DNA of 33,483 bases from an uncultured Caryophanales bacterium. Lineage in GTDB: Bacteria; Bacillota_I; Bacilli_A; RF39; UBA660. A program made the translations under genes and the position numbers. This document shows positions 24,045-32,019 of the stretch, one piece after another. The stretch is from NCBI GenBank assembly GCA_946414975.1, contig CAMKQS010000010.1, forward strand, positions 1 through 33,483, written 5' to 3'. How positions within the stretch are numbered: position 1 is the stretch's first letter; the number at the start of each line of letters is the position of its first letter. The notes under the pieces were generated by a model. The model was not told where the DNA came from. It worked only from the letters and a program-made list of their open reading frames with translations, and searched no databases.

Positions 24045-24698
24045 TCAAGTATTAAACATAGAAAATGGATATCTATTAGGTAATTCTAAACTATATTTTA
24101 ATAATTCTTTAGTAACTGGATGATAAAATGATATCTCCTTTGCAAACAATGCAATTTGAGAATTATCTTTAACATTTTTATTATATTTATGATCTCCATA
24201 TAAAGGGTACCCTCTTGATGAAAATTGTATTCTTATCTGATGTGATCTTCCTGTTTCTAAATTTATTTTTACTAATGACAAATTATTTTTATAATCTATT
24301 TTTTCAAAATATAATAATGATTCTTTTCCTTTATTATCTATCTTTACAATATTTTTACGCCTATCTTTATATATTTTATCTTTTAAAGTACCTTTTTCAA
24401 ATATATTACCTTCTACAACAGCATAATATACTTTTTTTAATTGTTTGTTTCTTATCTGCTCACTTAAACGAGAAGCGCATTTGCTTGTTTTTGCAAATAC
24501 CATAATTCCACCAACAGGCCTATCTAATCTATGAACAAGTCCTAAATATACATTCCCTTTTTTATCATATTTTTCTTTTATATACTTTTTTAATATACTA
24601 AGTAAATCTAGATCTTTACTTTCATCTTCTTGAACAGGAATGTTTATTGGCTTTTCTACTACAAGTAAATGATTATCTTCATATATAATATTAATCAT
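24045..24698 (-). CDS. RluA-family pseudouridine synthase without S4 domain
   Basis: 217 aa. Catalytic D59 in VHRLDRPVGG, N-terminal IYEDNHLLVVEKP and C-terminal ETGRSHQIRIQFSSRGYPLYGDH are RluA-family motifs. It acts on a uridine in rRNA or tRNA; the exact site cannot be told. I choose the ATG at 24698, which aligns with the family's start and overlaps the preceding methyltransferase stop by eight bases. Two earlier ATGs (24725 onwards) would add nine unrelated residues. Confidence 0.9.
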   Translation of the reverse strand: MINIIYEDNHLLVVEKPINIPVQEDESKDLDLLSILKKYIKEKYDKKGNVYLGLVHRLDRPVGGIMVFAKTSKCASRLSEQIRNKQLKKVYYAVVEGNIFEKGTLKDKIYKDRRKNIVKIDNKGKESLLYFEKIDYKNNLSLVKINLETGRSHQIRIQFSSRGYPLYGDHKYNKNVKDNSQIALFAKEISFYHPVTKELLKYSLELPNRYPFSMFNT

Positions 24699-25560
24699 TT
24701 GCTTGATACCTACCATATATTCCACATGGTAATATTAAATTATTTGTAGTTATTGGAAGTCCTATATCACCAGCATCAACTTTTCCATTAGGATATTTTT
24801 TTAAAATAGTTGTTTTTAATATATTTTCTAACACTGTTGCCGATATTCCTGTCGTATATGAATTAATTAAAAAGAATAATGGTTTATCTGATAATATATT
24901 CATACAAGCATCAATTAGCTTATAAATATTATCTTCAAATTTCCATACTTCCTTATTTGGTCCTCTTCCATAACTAGGTGGATCCATTACAATAGCATCA
25001 TACTTATTTCCACGTCTTGCTTCTCTTTGTACAAATTTCAAGCAATCATCTACAATAAATCTAATTGAATTATTCTCTAATTGTGACAGTTTCATATTTT
25101 CTTTAGCCCATTCTGTCATTCCCTTGGAAGCATCAACTTGTACAACATCTGCACCTGCTTTTGAACAAGCCATTGTTGCACCTCCAGTGTATGAAAATAA
25201 ATTTAATACTTTTATCTTTCTGCCTGAATTTTTTATTTTATCCATCATAAAATCCCAATTAACAGCCTGTTCAGGAAATAAGCCAGTATGTTTAAATCCT
25301 GTTGGACTAACCTTAAAAACTAAACCTTTATATTCAACAGTCCAATATTCATCAAGTTTAGTTTTAAATTCCCAGTATCCTCCACCTTTTTTACTACGAT
25401 GATAAAATCCATCTATATTGTCCCATTTAGAATCTTTTAATGTATACCACATAGCTTGTGGATCAGGTCTTCTAAGAATAACATTCTTCCATCTTTCTAA
25501 CTTTTCACCATTTCCTGCATCTATACATTCATAATCTTTAAAATCATAACTTACTCTCAT
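24691..25560 (-). CDS. Class I SAM-dependent rRNA methyltransferase (RlmI/RlmK-like)
   Basis: 289 aa. SAM-binding motif I is LNLFSYTGGAT (119-129), the acidic strand end is VQVDASKG, and the catalytic-type motif is DPPSYGRG (193-200). This is the COG1092 type of 23S rRNA methyltransferase, lacking the N-terminal PUA domain. Strand 1-90 is a family-specific N-terminal domain. GGAGG precedes the ATG at 25560; it overlaps gdpD by 17 bases. Part of a gdpD-methyltransferase-rluA operon. Confidence 0.88.
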   Translation of the reverse strand: MRVSYDFKDYECIDAGNGEKLERWKNVILRRPDPQAMWYTLKDSKWDNIDGFYHRSKKGGGYWEFKTKLDEYWTVEYKGLVFKVSPTGFKHTGLFPEQAVNWDFMMDKIKNSGRKIKVLNLFSYTGGATMACSKAGADVVQVDASKGMTEWAKENMKLSQLENNSIRFIVDDCLKFVQREARRGNKYDAIVMDPPSYGRGPNKEVWKFEDNIYKLIDACMNILSDKPLFFLINSYTTGISATVLENILKTTILKKYPNGKVDAGDIGLPITTNNLILPCGIYGRYQAND

Positions 25561-26266
25561 ATTTCCTCCAATTGGTATTTAAATTATCACAAACAAAATT
25601 ATCACAATATTTACTGTATTTTATTATTTCCTTTTCATTTTTTATTGTCCATCCAATAACTGCTTTTTTTAGTCTATATTTTTCTATTTGTCTATTTGGA
25701 AGTCCCTTGATATTATAACATATAAAATCAGGATTAGTAAATTTATTAAATATCATATATTTATAAATCAATTTTTTTATAAAACTATATTTATTATACT
25801 TTGTTAAAAGTTGTCCTCTTATATAATTTGGTCTGTTTTTCTTAAACCAATAAACAATTAAAGGACTAAAGCTTTGTATAGCAAAATATCCATTATATTT
25901 ATCTAGTAGTTCTACAGCTTGTTTTTCTAATTTATTACCATTATTATATGGTTTAAATTCTATTAGCAATGGTATTCTTCCATTAACTAACTTTAAAACA
26001 TCTTCTAAAGTGACAAGTTCATGACAAATTTTTAATAAAAAATTATATTCATAGTTTTTTATTGTATATATTTCATTACTTCTCTTTATATAATTATCAT
26101 GACACAATATAATAACATTATCTTTAGTTAGTGTTATATCAAATTCTACTGGAATTTTTTTATTAATAGCTCTTATGATTGCTAATTTACTATTTTCTTT
26201 TACATCCTTATCGTGTAATCCTCTATGCGCTATTAATTTTTCAAGCAATGGTTTTAAATCTTTCAT
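25544..26266 (-). CDS. Glycerophosphodiester phosphodiesterase
   Basis: 240 aa, a cytosolic GDPD TIM-barrel enzyme that cleaves glycerophosphodiesters to glycerol-3-phosphate and an alcohol, a step in lipid turnover. Catalytic H14-R15 (AHRG), metal ligands E41 and D43 (EFDI), and general acid H56 (CHD) are present; EFKPY lies near 135. No signal peptide, so UgpQ/YqiK-like. The ATG at 26266 has GGAGG (26270-26274) upstream; an ATG 12 codons earlier would contain this SD. Confidence 0.92.
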   Translation of the reverse strand: MKDLKPLLEKLIAHRGLHDKDVKENSKLAIIRAINKKIPVEFDITLTKDNVIILCHDNYIKRSNEIYTIKNYEYNFLLKICHELVTLEDVLKLVNGRIPLLIEFKPYNNGNKLEKQAVELLDKYNGYFAIQSFSPLIVYWFKKNRPNYIRGQLLTKYNKYSFIKKLIYKYMIFNKFTNPDFICYNIKGLPNRQIEKYRLKKAVIGWTIKNEKEIIKYSKYCDNFVCDNLNTNWRKYESKL

Positions 26267-26285
26267 AATCCTCCAAACTAAAATA

Positions 26286-26307
26286 AAACTTTGATAATAC
26301 AAAGTTT
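26286..26307 (-). terminator. Terminator after the nucleoside phosphorylase gene
   Basis: Perfect 8-bp stem AAACTTTG / CAAAGTTT with 6-base loop, then TATTTTA on the minus strand. Confidence 0.75.
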
Positions 26308-26368
26308 CATTTATTAAAACTACTATTATATTATTACTTTATTTAAAGATTTTGCATATTATATTTTT

Positions 26369-27133
26369 TTACTTCATTTTCATAGCTAATTCTAGCGCCA
26401 AAAAAATAATTTTCTCTTTCTCCAATAATTTATTTTCATCCCCTAAACTTCTTTTATCCCATTTAGCACCATCTAAATTATCCGCAGCATAGAAAAATTG
26501 AAATAATTCCTTGTTTCTAAATTTTGCCACTGCATTCATTGCAGAACATTCCATATCTACGCAAACACATCCTTGTTTCTTCCTCTTTAGCACTTTATTT
26601 CTTGTTTCTCTATATGGTGCATCTATAGTCCATACTTTACCTTCAACACTAGATATACCATATTTATTTAGTATTTCTTCAAACTCTTTCTTGTACTTTT
26701 CGTTTACTTTTATTTCATCTGATGGTTTCATATAGTGATAACTAGTTCCTTCATCTCTTATAGCAGCCGTTGGAATAATTATAGCTAGATCTTCTATATT
26801 TCTATCTAGTACACCACAAGTTCCAAACATTACTAACTTTTCTAGTCCCATTGCTAATACCTCTTCATATGAAACAGTACAAGCGGATGCACCTACTCTT
26901 GACATAAATAAAGCAAATTCCATATTCTTATATTTTATTTTATAAACCGGAACGTTTCCATTTGCATTAACTATTATAGCTATTTGTTCTCCCTTAAATA
27001 TATCAATATACCTATCCATTAATTTTTTTGAAAAGCACGTTATTCCAACCTTTGGAAAATTAGGTATTACATTTTCAACCTCAAACGGATCAAATGTAGA
27101 ATTAATACATTCATCAAAATCTTCTAAAATCAT
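26369..27133 (-). CDS. Nucleoside phosphorylase (PNP/UDP family, uridine phosphorylase-like)
   Basis: 254 aa. MFGTCGVLDRNIE (phosphate/ribose site), the SRVGASACTV loop, VDMECSAMNAVAKF (the ribose-binding Met-Glu motif) and a DN after the AA are family hallmarks. It reversibly phosphorolyses a nucleoside to free base plus ribose-1-phosphate; uridine is most likely from the layout, but purine use is not excluded. I start at the ATG at 27133, which has GGAGTGAT five bases before it. Upstream, TATAAT with an extended TG (near 27170-27178) may be its promoter. Confidence 0.87.
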   Translation of the reverse strand: MILEDFDECINSTFDPFEVENVIPNFPKVGITCFSKKLMDRYIDIFKGEQIAIIVNANGNVPVYKIKYKNMEFALFMSRVGASACTVSYEEVLAMGLEKLVMFGTCGVLDRNIEDLAIIIPTAAIRDEGTSYHYMKPSDEIKVNEKYKKEFEEILNKYGISSVEGKVWTIDAPYRETRNKVLKRKKQGCVCVDMECSAMNAVAKFRNKELFQFFYAADNLDGAKWDKRSLGDENKLLEKEKIIFLALELAMKMK

Positions 27134-27265
27134 CCAATCACTCCATATATATAATATTTTTTTAATTATATCATACAAATAATATACTTGTATACTTATC
27201 ATATTATTCTTTCTTTTTGTAAATTGATATCCCGTAAAATAAAGTGGAAAATGATATATTGTTGG

Positions 27266-27296
27266 CTGCGTGTAGTCTATTTGTTAGCTACCGCAG
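27266..27296. other. Isolated GC-richer hairpin between the phosphorylase and HD genes
   Basis: Minus strand CTGCG-GTAG ... CTAC-A-CGCAG: a 9-bp stem with one bulged A and a 12-base loop, no T-run. Its GTAGTCTA core is the same octamer seen in the islet arm repeats. Function unknown; the rest of this intergenic region (27134-27329) shows only the phosphorylase promoter. Confidence 0.4.
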
Positions 27297-27329
27297 AATA
27301 TTGTACATACTTCATAATCTAAATAAATC

Positions 27330-28118
27330 TTATTTTTTATTTATTTTAGAATTTAAGTATCTTAATGCCTTCTCACGTAATATATTCATTTTTTTATTTT
27401 CTAATTTATAGTTAAATCTATCAAATAATTTATTAACATAATCTTTTTCTTTTATTAATTCATAACTACATTTAAATTCTAGTCCAAACAAAAATGCAAT
27501 ATATGATATCCATATATCAATACCTGTTTTTCTATCTTTACTAAGTATTGTTTTTTCATTCATAAAATCATTATAAATTTTTTCTGTTATTTTTGAATTT
27601 TCTATATCTTCAGGATATATATTTGCCATTGTATATATGTCATCAACAGTTTTTGCTCTATAACTATCAATTTTATCAGCATCTCGTATAATTTTACAAT
27701 GTAATAATTCTATATCGTTTAATCCAGTTTTATCAAGAATATATTTACTATGATTTTCAATAGCTTTTTTAATGATATCATCATATTTATTATTGCTTAC
27801 AAATTTTCTTATTTCATTTTGTTCAAAAAGCAATTTTACTCCCAATGTTGCATGGTCATAGTTAGTTATATCTTCTCTAAACGTTTTCATTTCCTTTGCT
27901 TGAGTAAGTCTACCAATATCGTGTAAAAGTGCAGTTACCATTGCTATATCAGTATTTAGACTATCTAAATTTAACTTTTCACATATATATTTAGCGTTAT
28001 TAACAACTTGATAGGTATGTTTTATTTTATGAGATATTTTTTCATCATTAATATCAAAATTATCATTAATAAATTTATTAAAATATTTATTAGCCGAATT
28101 ATACATTATTAAATCCAT
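27330..28118 (-). CDS. HD-domain phosphohydrolase
   Basis: 262 aa, cytosolic. The metal-binding HD signature is H (KIKHTYQV, ~30), HD in LLHDIGRL (~68) and a downstream D (RDADKID), with NYDHATLG and ENHSKYIL also fitting. Such proteins remove phosphate from nucleotides or similar small molecules; no GAF, EAL or RelA domain suggests a signalling nucleotide. The ATG at 28118 has AAGGTGAT four bases before it; GTG at 28127 is inside the SD. TGGTATAAT (near 28149-28157) resembles an extended -10 promoter. Confidence 0.85.
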   Translation of the reverse strand: MDLIMYNSANKYFNKFINDNFDINDEKISHKIKHTYQVVNNAKYICEKLNLDSLNTDIAMVTALLHDIGRLTQAKEMKTFREDITNYDHATLGVKLLFEQNEIRKFVSNNKYDDIIKKAIENHSKYILDKTGLNDIELLHCKIIRDADKIDSYRAKTVDDIYTMANIYPEDIENSKITEKIYNDFMNEKTILSKDRKTGIDIWISYIAFLFGLEFKCSYELIKEKDYVNKLFDRFNYKLENKKMNILREKALRYLNSKINKK

Positions 28119-28249
28119 TAGTATCACCTTTCATATTAATTATACCACAAAGTTAATTCTACTTATTTATTACTTATAATAGACATAAAGAAAATTAACA
28201 AAATGTTTTTTTATGGCTACCGACTAAATTTGAGATAAACACATACAAA

Positions 28250-28283
28250 CAAAAAAGCTTGAAATATCAACAATTTCAAGCTT
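28250..28283 (-). terminator. rplM-rpsI terminator
   Basis: Perfect 11-bp stem AAGCTTGAAAT / ATTTCAAGCTT with a 7-base loop, then TTTTGTTTG on the minus strand, 16 bases after rpsI. Confidence 0.9.
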
Positions 28284-28299
28284 CTGCAAATATAATTTC

Positions 28300-28710
28300 C
28301 TATCTCTTTGAGAATTGTGGAGCACGACGTGCTGCTTTTAATCCTGGTTTCTTACGTTCTTTGCTTCTTGGATCTCTTGTAACAAATCCAGCTCTTTTTA
28401 AAGTTTTTCTATAACTATCATCGTTTCCTTCATTTGCTTTATCATATTCTAGTAAGCATCTAGTAATACCTAATCTGATAGCACCAGTTTGTCCACTAGC
28501 ACCACCACCAGTAACTTTTACTTCTATATCAAATGTCTTTTCGTTATTTGTTGCAACTAATGGTTGCATTAAATCCATAACATTAGTTTCATGTGGCATG
28601 AATTCTCTTACATCTCTACCATTAATTGTTATTTTTCCAGTTCCTGAAGTCATCTTAACTTGAGCAACTGATGACTTTCTTCTTCCTGTTGCAGTAAATA
28701 CTTTTGCCAT
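28300..28710 (-). CDS. rpsI: 30S ribosomal protein S9
   Basis: 136 aa. The N-terminal [12 protein letters not shown] and C-terminal [17 protein letters not shown] (whose tail reaches the P-site tRNA) are fully conserved. GGAGG precedes the ATG; it follows rplM by eight bases, the universal L13-S9 pair. Confidence 0.98.
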   Translation of the reverse strand: MAKVFTATGRRKSSVAQVKMTSGTGKITINGRDVREFMPHETNVMDLMQPLVATNNEKTFDIEVKVTGGGASGQTGAIRLGITRCLLEYDKANEGNDDSYRKTLKRAGFVTRDPRSKERKKPGLKAARRAPQFSKR

Positions 28711-28718
28711 ATTTCCTC

Positions 28719-29153
28719 CTATTTAACTTCCATAACAACTGGTTTTTGAGCCATATGTGGATGTTCACTACCAGCATATACAAATAATTTTTTAGACATT
28801 TGACGACCTAATCTATTATGAGGAAGCATTCCTTTTATAGCTCTCTCAACCATTTCTACAGGATATTTTTCTTTCATTTCACGAGCAGTTCTTTCTCTTA
28901 ATCCTCCTGTATATCCACTATGATTGTAATAAATCTTTTTATCTAATTTATTACCAGTTAAATTAACTTTTTCAGCATTAACGATTATAACAAAATCTCC
29001 ACAATCAATATGTGGTGTGTATGTTGGTTTATGCTTTCCGCGAAGTACAGTTGCAACTTTAGTAGCTAATCTACCTAGAGCTATTCCTTCAGCATCAATT
29101 ACATACCAATTACGCACTACATCTTCTTTTCTTTGCATAAATGTATTTTTCAT
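28719..29153 (-). CDS. rplM: 50S ribosomal protein L13
   Basis: 144 aa, normal length. [20 protein letters not shown] and the [12 protein letters not shown] motif are characteristic. The start is ATG 29153 ([12 protein letters not shown]), matching L13 elsewhere and preceded by AGAAAGGA; an upstream in-frame start would run into the leader structure. Expressed from a near-consensus promoter with a ~68-base structured leader. Confidence 0.97.
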   Translation of the reverse strand: MKNTFMQRKEDVVRNWYVIDAEGIALGRLATKVATVLRGKHKPTYTPHIDCGDFVIIVNAEKVNLTGNKLDKKIYYNHSGYTGGLRERTAREMKEKYPVEMVERAIKGMLPHNRLGRQMSKKLFVYAGSEHPHMAQKPVVMEVK

Positions 29154-29160
29154 AAATTTA

Positions 29161-29217
29161 TCCTTTCTCCTAAAATTAACGAGTTTTCCCACAACTCATT
29201 AAACTGGGAATAAAATG
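29161..29217 (-). promoter_or_regulatory. Structured rplM leader (candidate L13 autoregulatory leader)
   Basis: On the minus strand AATGAGTT / AACTCGTT forms an 8-bp stem (one wobble) with loop GTGGGAA. The loop can pair with TTCCCA just upstream of the stem, giving a pseudoknot or an alternative hairpin. The element lies between promoter and SD. Rfam describes an L13 leader in this position in low-GC Gram-positives; whether this is the same motif needs a covariance model. Confidence 0.55.
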
Positions 29218-29228
29218 TACCAATTAAA

Positions 29229-29257
29229 ATAATACTAAAAATAAAATTAAAAGTCAA
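29229..29257 (-). promoter_or_regulatory. rplM-rpsI promoter
   Basis: TTGACT (29252-29257), 17-base spacer, TATTAT (29229-29234) on the minus strand; transcription start predicted near 29221. Confidence 0.85.
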
Positions 29258-29275
29258 TATCAAAATTAAAAATAG

Positions 29276-29728
29276 TTACATATCATAACTATTTTTTTCT
29301 ATTTTTATTACTTTTCTTTTTTCTTCCATCATATAATTACTAACACTATTTTGAATTTCAGCAAGTGCTCTTTTATCAATTTTAGTAATTGTTACCAATT
29401 CTTTTATTGTATCTATAAATACTTTTCCCCATATTAATCCTGATTGAACTGATAAATCATTAAACATTTCAGGAGTAATAGATATGAAATAATATCCAAA
29501 TATCAATCTACGTTCAGCTACTAATATACGTTTATTTGTAAGAACTAAAATATATGTAGAAAAGAAATCCCATAAAAACATGCTTCTTTGACCTTCAAAA
29601 ACATATATAACTTCTTCACCTTCAGCTAAATGTTTATCAATAATTGTACTGTGACTTTTTAAACGCCAAGATATAGTTAATGGGTATTTTTTCTTAAACT
29701 CTTTAGCTTTTTCATATATATAACTCAT
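29276..29728 (-). CDS. Bacterial PH-domain protein (YokE-like)
   Basis: 150 aa. LAEGEEVIYVFEGQ, TYILVLTNKRILVAERR, FGYYFISITPEMFNDLSVQ and ALAEIQNSVSNYM follow the strand-and-final-helix layout of bacterial PH domains of the YokE/bPH type. These are small lipid- or protein-binding-like folds without known biochemical role. No TM. GGAGG before the ATG; nine bases after the twin-thioredoxin gene, so co-transcribed. Confidence 0.7.
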   Translation of the reverse strand: MSYIYEKAKEFKKKYPLTISWRLKSHSTIIDKHLAEGEEVIYVFEGQRSMFLWDFFSTYILVLTNKRILVAERRLIFGYYFISITPEMFNDLSVQSGLIWGKVFIDTIKELVTITKIDKRALAEIQNSVSNYMMEEKRKVIKIEKNSYDM

Positions 29729-29737
29729 TATATCCTC

Positions 29738-30580
29738 CTATTGTGATATAACACCATATTTTTTAAATTGTCTTGTAAAATAACTAGGTGGATTTTCACC
29801 TTCTATTGTTCCTTCTATCTTATTATTTTGTACAATTAATGTTAATGGAGTTCCTAAGTTATCTGCATCAGCATAACCTATACTTTTTAAATTTTCTACT
29901 AATTCTTTTTGCTCATCTTGTTTCATTTTTGTTAAATTTAAATAATTTATAGTAATATTATAATTTCCAGCAATCCTATTTAGTACAGGTTTTACTGCAA
30001 TACAGTGACTACAAGTAGTTTGACCTATAACAATTACATTTTTACTATCTTGTCCAACTAATTCTTTATATTCATCAAAGTTAATATCTTTTAAATGTTC
30101 TTCAGGTTTATATATTGCATCATCGTCTAACATTTTATTACGCTTAAAGAATTCTACCGCTTCTTTACCTTCCATATATCCTATGTTTACATCAATAACT
30201 TTATTATTTTTTACAATAGCTATTGTTGGAGTAGAACCTTCAATATCTAATGCCTTTAATATTTTATCTTTATCTTTGCTATTTAATTTTGATGCATCTA
30301 TATAATAGTATGATAATTTATAATCACTTTTTAACTGTTTCATAATTGGAGTTTGCAATTTACAGTAACCACAAGTTGCACTACCAAAATAAATTACCTG
30401 CTCTGTTTTACTTTTCATTTTTTTGTTAAATTCACTTATAATTGAACTTGATGAATTACTTCCTTTTTTATCATTTCCTGATGTCGCTTTCACAAAGCCA
30501 AAAATCAATACTGCTAACGAAACTATTGATATAATAATTATTCCAATATTCTTAGCAGAAAATACATTCTTATTATCCAT
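29738..30580 (-). CDS. Membrane-anchored protein with two thioredoxin-like domains
   Basis: 280 aa. An N-terminal TM helix (~11-30) anchors it with the rest outside. Domain 1 (~60-150) has CGYC (70-73) and cis-Pro STPT (117-119); domain 2 (~180-275) has CSHC (190-193) and GTPLT near 254. Two redox-active CxxC sites in tandem suggest an extracytoplasmic disulfide reductant/oxidase or a PDI-like role; the direction cannot be told. Note that the surface protein at 5494-6939 has Cys residues. AAGGAAT before the ATG; consensus promoter upstream. Confidence 0.85.
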   Translation of the reverse strand: MDNKNVFSAKNIGIIIISIVSLAVLIFGFVKATSGNDKKGSNSSSSIISEFNKKMKSKTEQVIYFGSATCGYCKLQTPIMKQLKSDYKLSYYYIDASKLNSKDKDKILKALDIEGSTPTIAIVKNNKVIDVNIGYMEGKEAVEFFKRNKMLDDDAIYKPEEHLKDINFDEYKELVGQDSKNVIVIGQTTCSHCIAVKPVLNRIAGNYNITINYLNLTKMKQDEQKELVENLKSIGYADADNLGTPLTLIVQNNKIEGTIEGENPPSYFTRQFKKYGVISQ

Positions 30581-30613
30581 GTTATTCCTTCTTTCATATA
30601 AAACTACATATTC

Positions 30614-30642
30614 ATTATAAACTATTTATATTATTTTTGCAA
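30614..30642 (-). promoter_or_regulatory. Promoter of the twin-thioredoxin/PH operon
   Basis: TTGCAA (30637-30642), 17-base spacer, TATAAT (30614-30619) on the minus strand. Confidence 0.8.
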
Positions 30643-30685
30643 TTAAATATATCTAATATGCTATATAATACATATATTTTTTACA

Positions 30686-31222
30686 TTATTCATTAATATC
30701 TATTAAAGAATATAATTCTTTACTGTCATTTAATTCTACTATGTTTATAATTGCACCCACTCCAATTACTTTACCACCTAATTTAATAATTTGATTCTTT
30801 ATAGTATTTATAGTATTTCCTGTTGCATATATATCATCTATTATATAAAAGTTCTTATTTTTGTAATTATCATTCACAAGCTTAGGCAACTCCAAAATAT
30901 CCTTACCATATTCTTTTTCATAATTAAATTTTGCTTCTACATAACTGGGCGGAAGTTTTCCTAATTTTCTAACTGGAATAATTCCAGTTTTTAATCTTGA
31001 AGCTACTGCTGATGCAAACAAAAATCCTCTCGCCTCTGGTGCGACTATATAATCAATATTTTTCCCCTTTAATTCATTTGTAAAACTACTTATTATTTTG
31101 TTAAATATTTTTGCATCCATTATTAATGGTGTAATATCAATAAAATTAACACCTTCAACCGGATAATTATTTTCTACTCTAAGATTTAATTCACTCTTTA
31201 TTTTATTATTTATAATTCTCAT
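30686..31222 (-). CDS. apt: Adenine phosphoribosyltransferase
   Basis: 178 aa, type I PRTase that salvages adenine to AMP with PRPP. PEGVNFIDITPL-type start (here PVEGVNFIDITPL), VAPEARGFLFASAVA, PVRKLGKLPP and the PRPP loop IIDDIYATGNT are all present. GAGGT before the ATG; it follows the HAD gene by eight bases. Confidence 0.93.
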   Translation of the reverse strand: MRIINNKIKSELNLRVENNYPVEGVNFIDITPLIMDAKIFNKIISSFTNELKGKNIDYIVAPEARGFLFASAVASRLKTGIIPVRKLGKLPPSYVEAKFNYEKEYGKDILELPKLVNDNYKNKNFYIIDDIYATGNTINTIKNQIIKLGGKVIGVGAIINIVELNDSKELYSLIDINE

Positions 31223-31230
31223 AAATACCT

Positions 31231-31716
31231 CTATATATCTAAAAAAGTACTAATATGTACAGTTGAAAAATTTGTATTATCCATTATAACATTTAATATT
31301 TCTACTGTATCATCTATCATTACTATTTTATAATCCTCTAACTCAGGATATTTTTCTTTTATTATTTTTAACTTATCAATTTTATTTTTCTTATTAAAAA
31401 CGTTAAATACATTTTCTTTTTTTATATTATAATATCTATTAACATACTGCTTTTTTATTTCTTCTTCATTTTTATTTGCAGAAGCTGTAATAACATATAT
31501 ATTATTCATATTCTTATTACTTAAAAACTTTTGCATTTTTTTAGAAACTTTAAATTCATCATAATAATTTATACCTTCGCTAGTAGCTTGATTCCATTTT
31601 TCATCATCTAAATCATAATGATTATATTCTCCAAATTCTAAAAGGGCTAATACTCCATCTATATCAAAAACTAATACTGTATCGTCACTTTTTAATAATT
31701 GTTTTATTTTACTCAT
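31231..31716 (-). CDS. HAD-superfamily hydrolase, 5'-nucleotidase-like
   Basis: 161 aa. The nucleophile motif FDIDGVLA (about 17-24), ITAS (motif II) and VMIDDTVEIL (motif IV) give a complete HAD core without a large cap. Substrate unknown; co-transcription with apt suggests nucleotide metabolism (inference). AAGGAG before the ATG. Confidence 0.8.
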   Translation of the reverse strand: MSKIKQLLKSDDTVLVFDIDGVLALLEFGEYNHYDLDDEKWNQATSEGINYYDEFKVSKKMQKFLSNKNMNNIYVITASANKNEEEIKKQYVNRYYNIKKENVFNVFNKKNKIDKLKIIKEKYPELEDYKIVMIDDTVEILNVIMDNTNFSTVHISTFLDI

Positions 31717-31740
31717 ATAATAATCTCCTTATTTACAAAA

Positions 31741-31770
31741 GAAAAGAGTTATTTAACCTCTTTTTCTTTT
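31741..31770 (-). terminator. Leaky terminator after the 53-aa protein gene
   Basis: Minus-strand AAAAGAG / CTCTTTT stem over the stop codon followed by CTTTTG. Imperfect T-run, so part of the transcripts may continue into the HAD-apt genes, which have no clear promoter. Confidence 0.55.
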
Positions 31771-31910
31771 TTTTCTGCTTTAGTTTCTTCTTTATTTACT
31801 TTATTATTTTTCTTTCTATTTTTTGCATAAATAACTCCTGCTGCTGCAGCTCCTGCTGCTAATGCTCCACCTACACCTAAAGCAATTTTTCCAGCTTTTT
31901 TCATTTTCAT
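31749..31910 (-). CDS. 53-aa Gly/Ala-rich small membrane protein
   Basis: Below usual length cut-offs but well supported: AGGAGG four bases before the ATG and a TTGAAA-16-TATAAT promoter. It starts MKMKKAGKIALGVGGAL, one Gly/Ala-rich hydrophobic helix (about 7-28, ending VIYA), then a Lys/Glu-rich hydrophilic tail (RKKNNKVNKEE to KEVK). A single-pass small membrane protein, or possibly a membrane-interacting peptide. Family unknown. Confidence 0.8.
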   Translation of the reverse strand: MKMKKAGKIALGVGGALAAGAAAAGVIYAKNRKKNNKVNKEETKAEKKEKEVK

Positions 31911-31947
31911 ATCCTCCTAACGTAAGATACCTTATGTATCTGTAAAA

Positions 31948-31975
31948 ATTATATCATAATTTGTGCATATTTCAA
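31948..31975 (-). promoter_or_regulatory. Promoter of the 53-aa protein gene
   Basis: TTGAAA (31970-31975), 16-base spacer, TATAAT (31948-31953) on the minus strand. The leader holds a short hairpin AGATAC / GTATCT (loop ATAAG) directly before the SD. Confidence 0.8.
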
Positions 31976-32019
31976 ATATATTATATAACTTTATTATATA
32001 TTTTATGCATACATTTACA

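Noticed and set aside
24215..24505. Plus-strand open frame over the RluA-type gene
   Set aside because: Antisense shadow of a gene with clear catalytic motifs, no SD.
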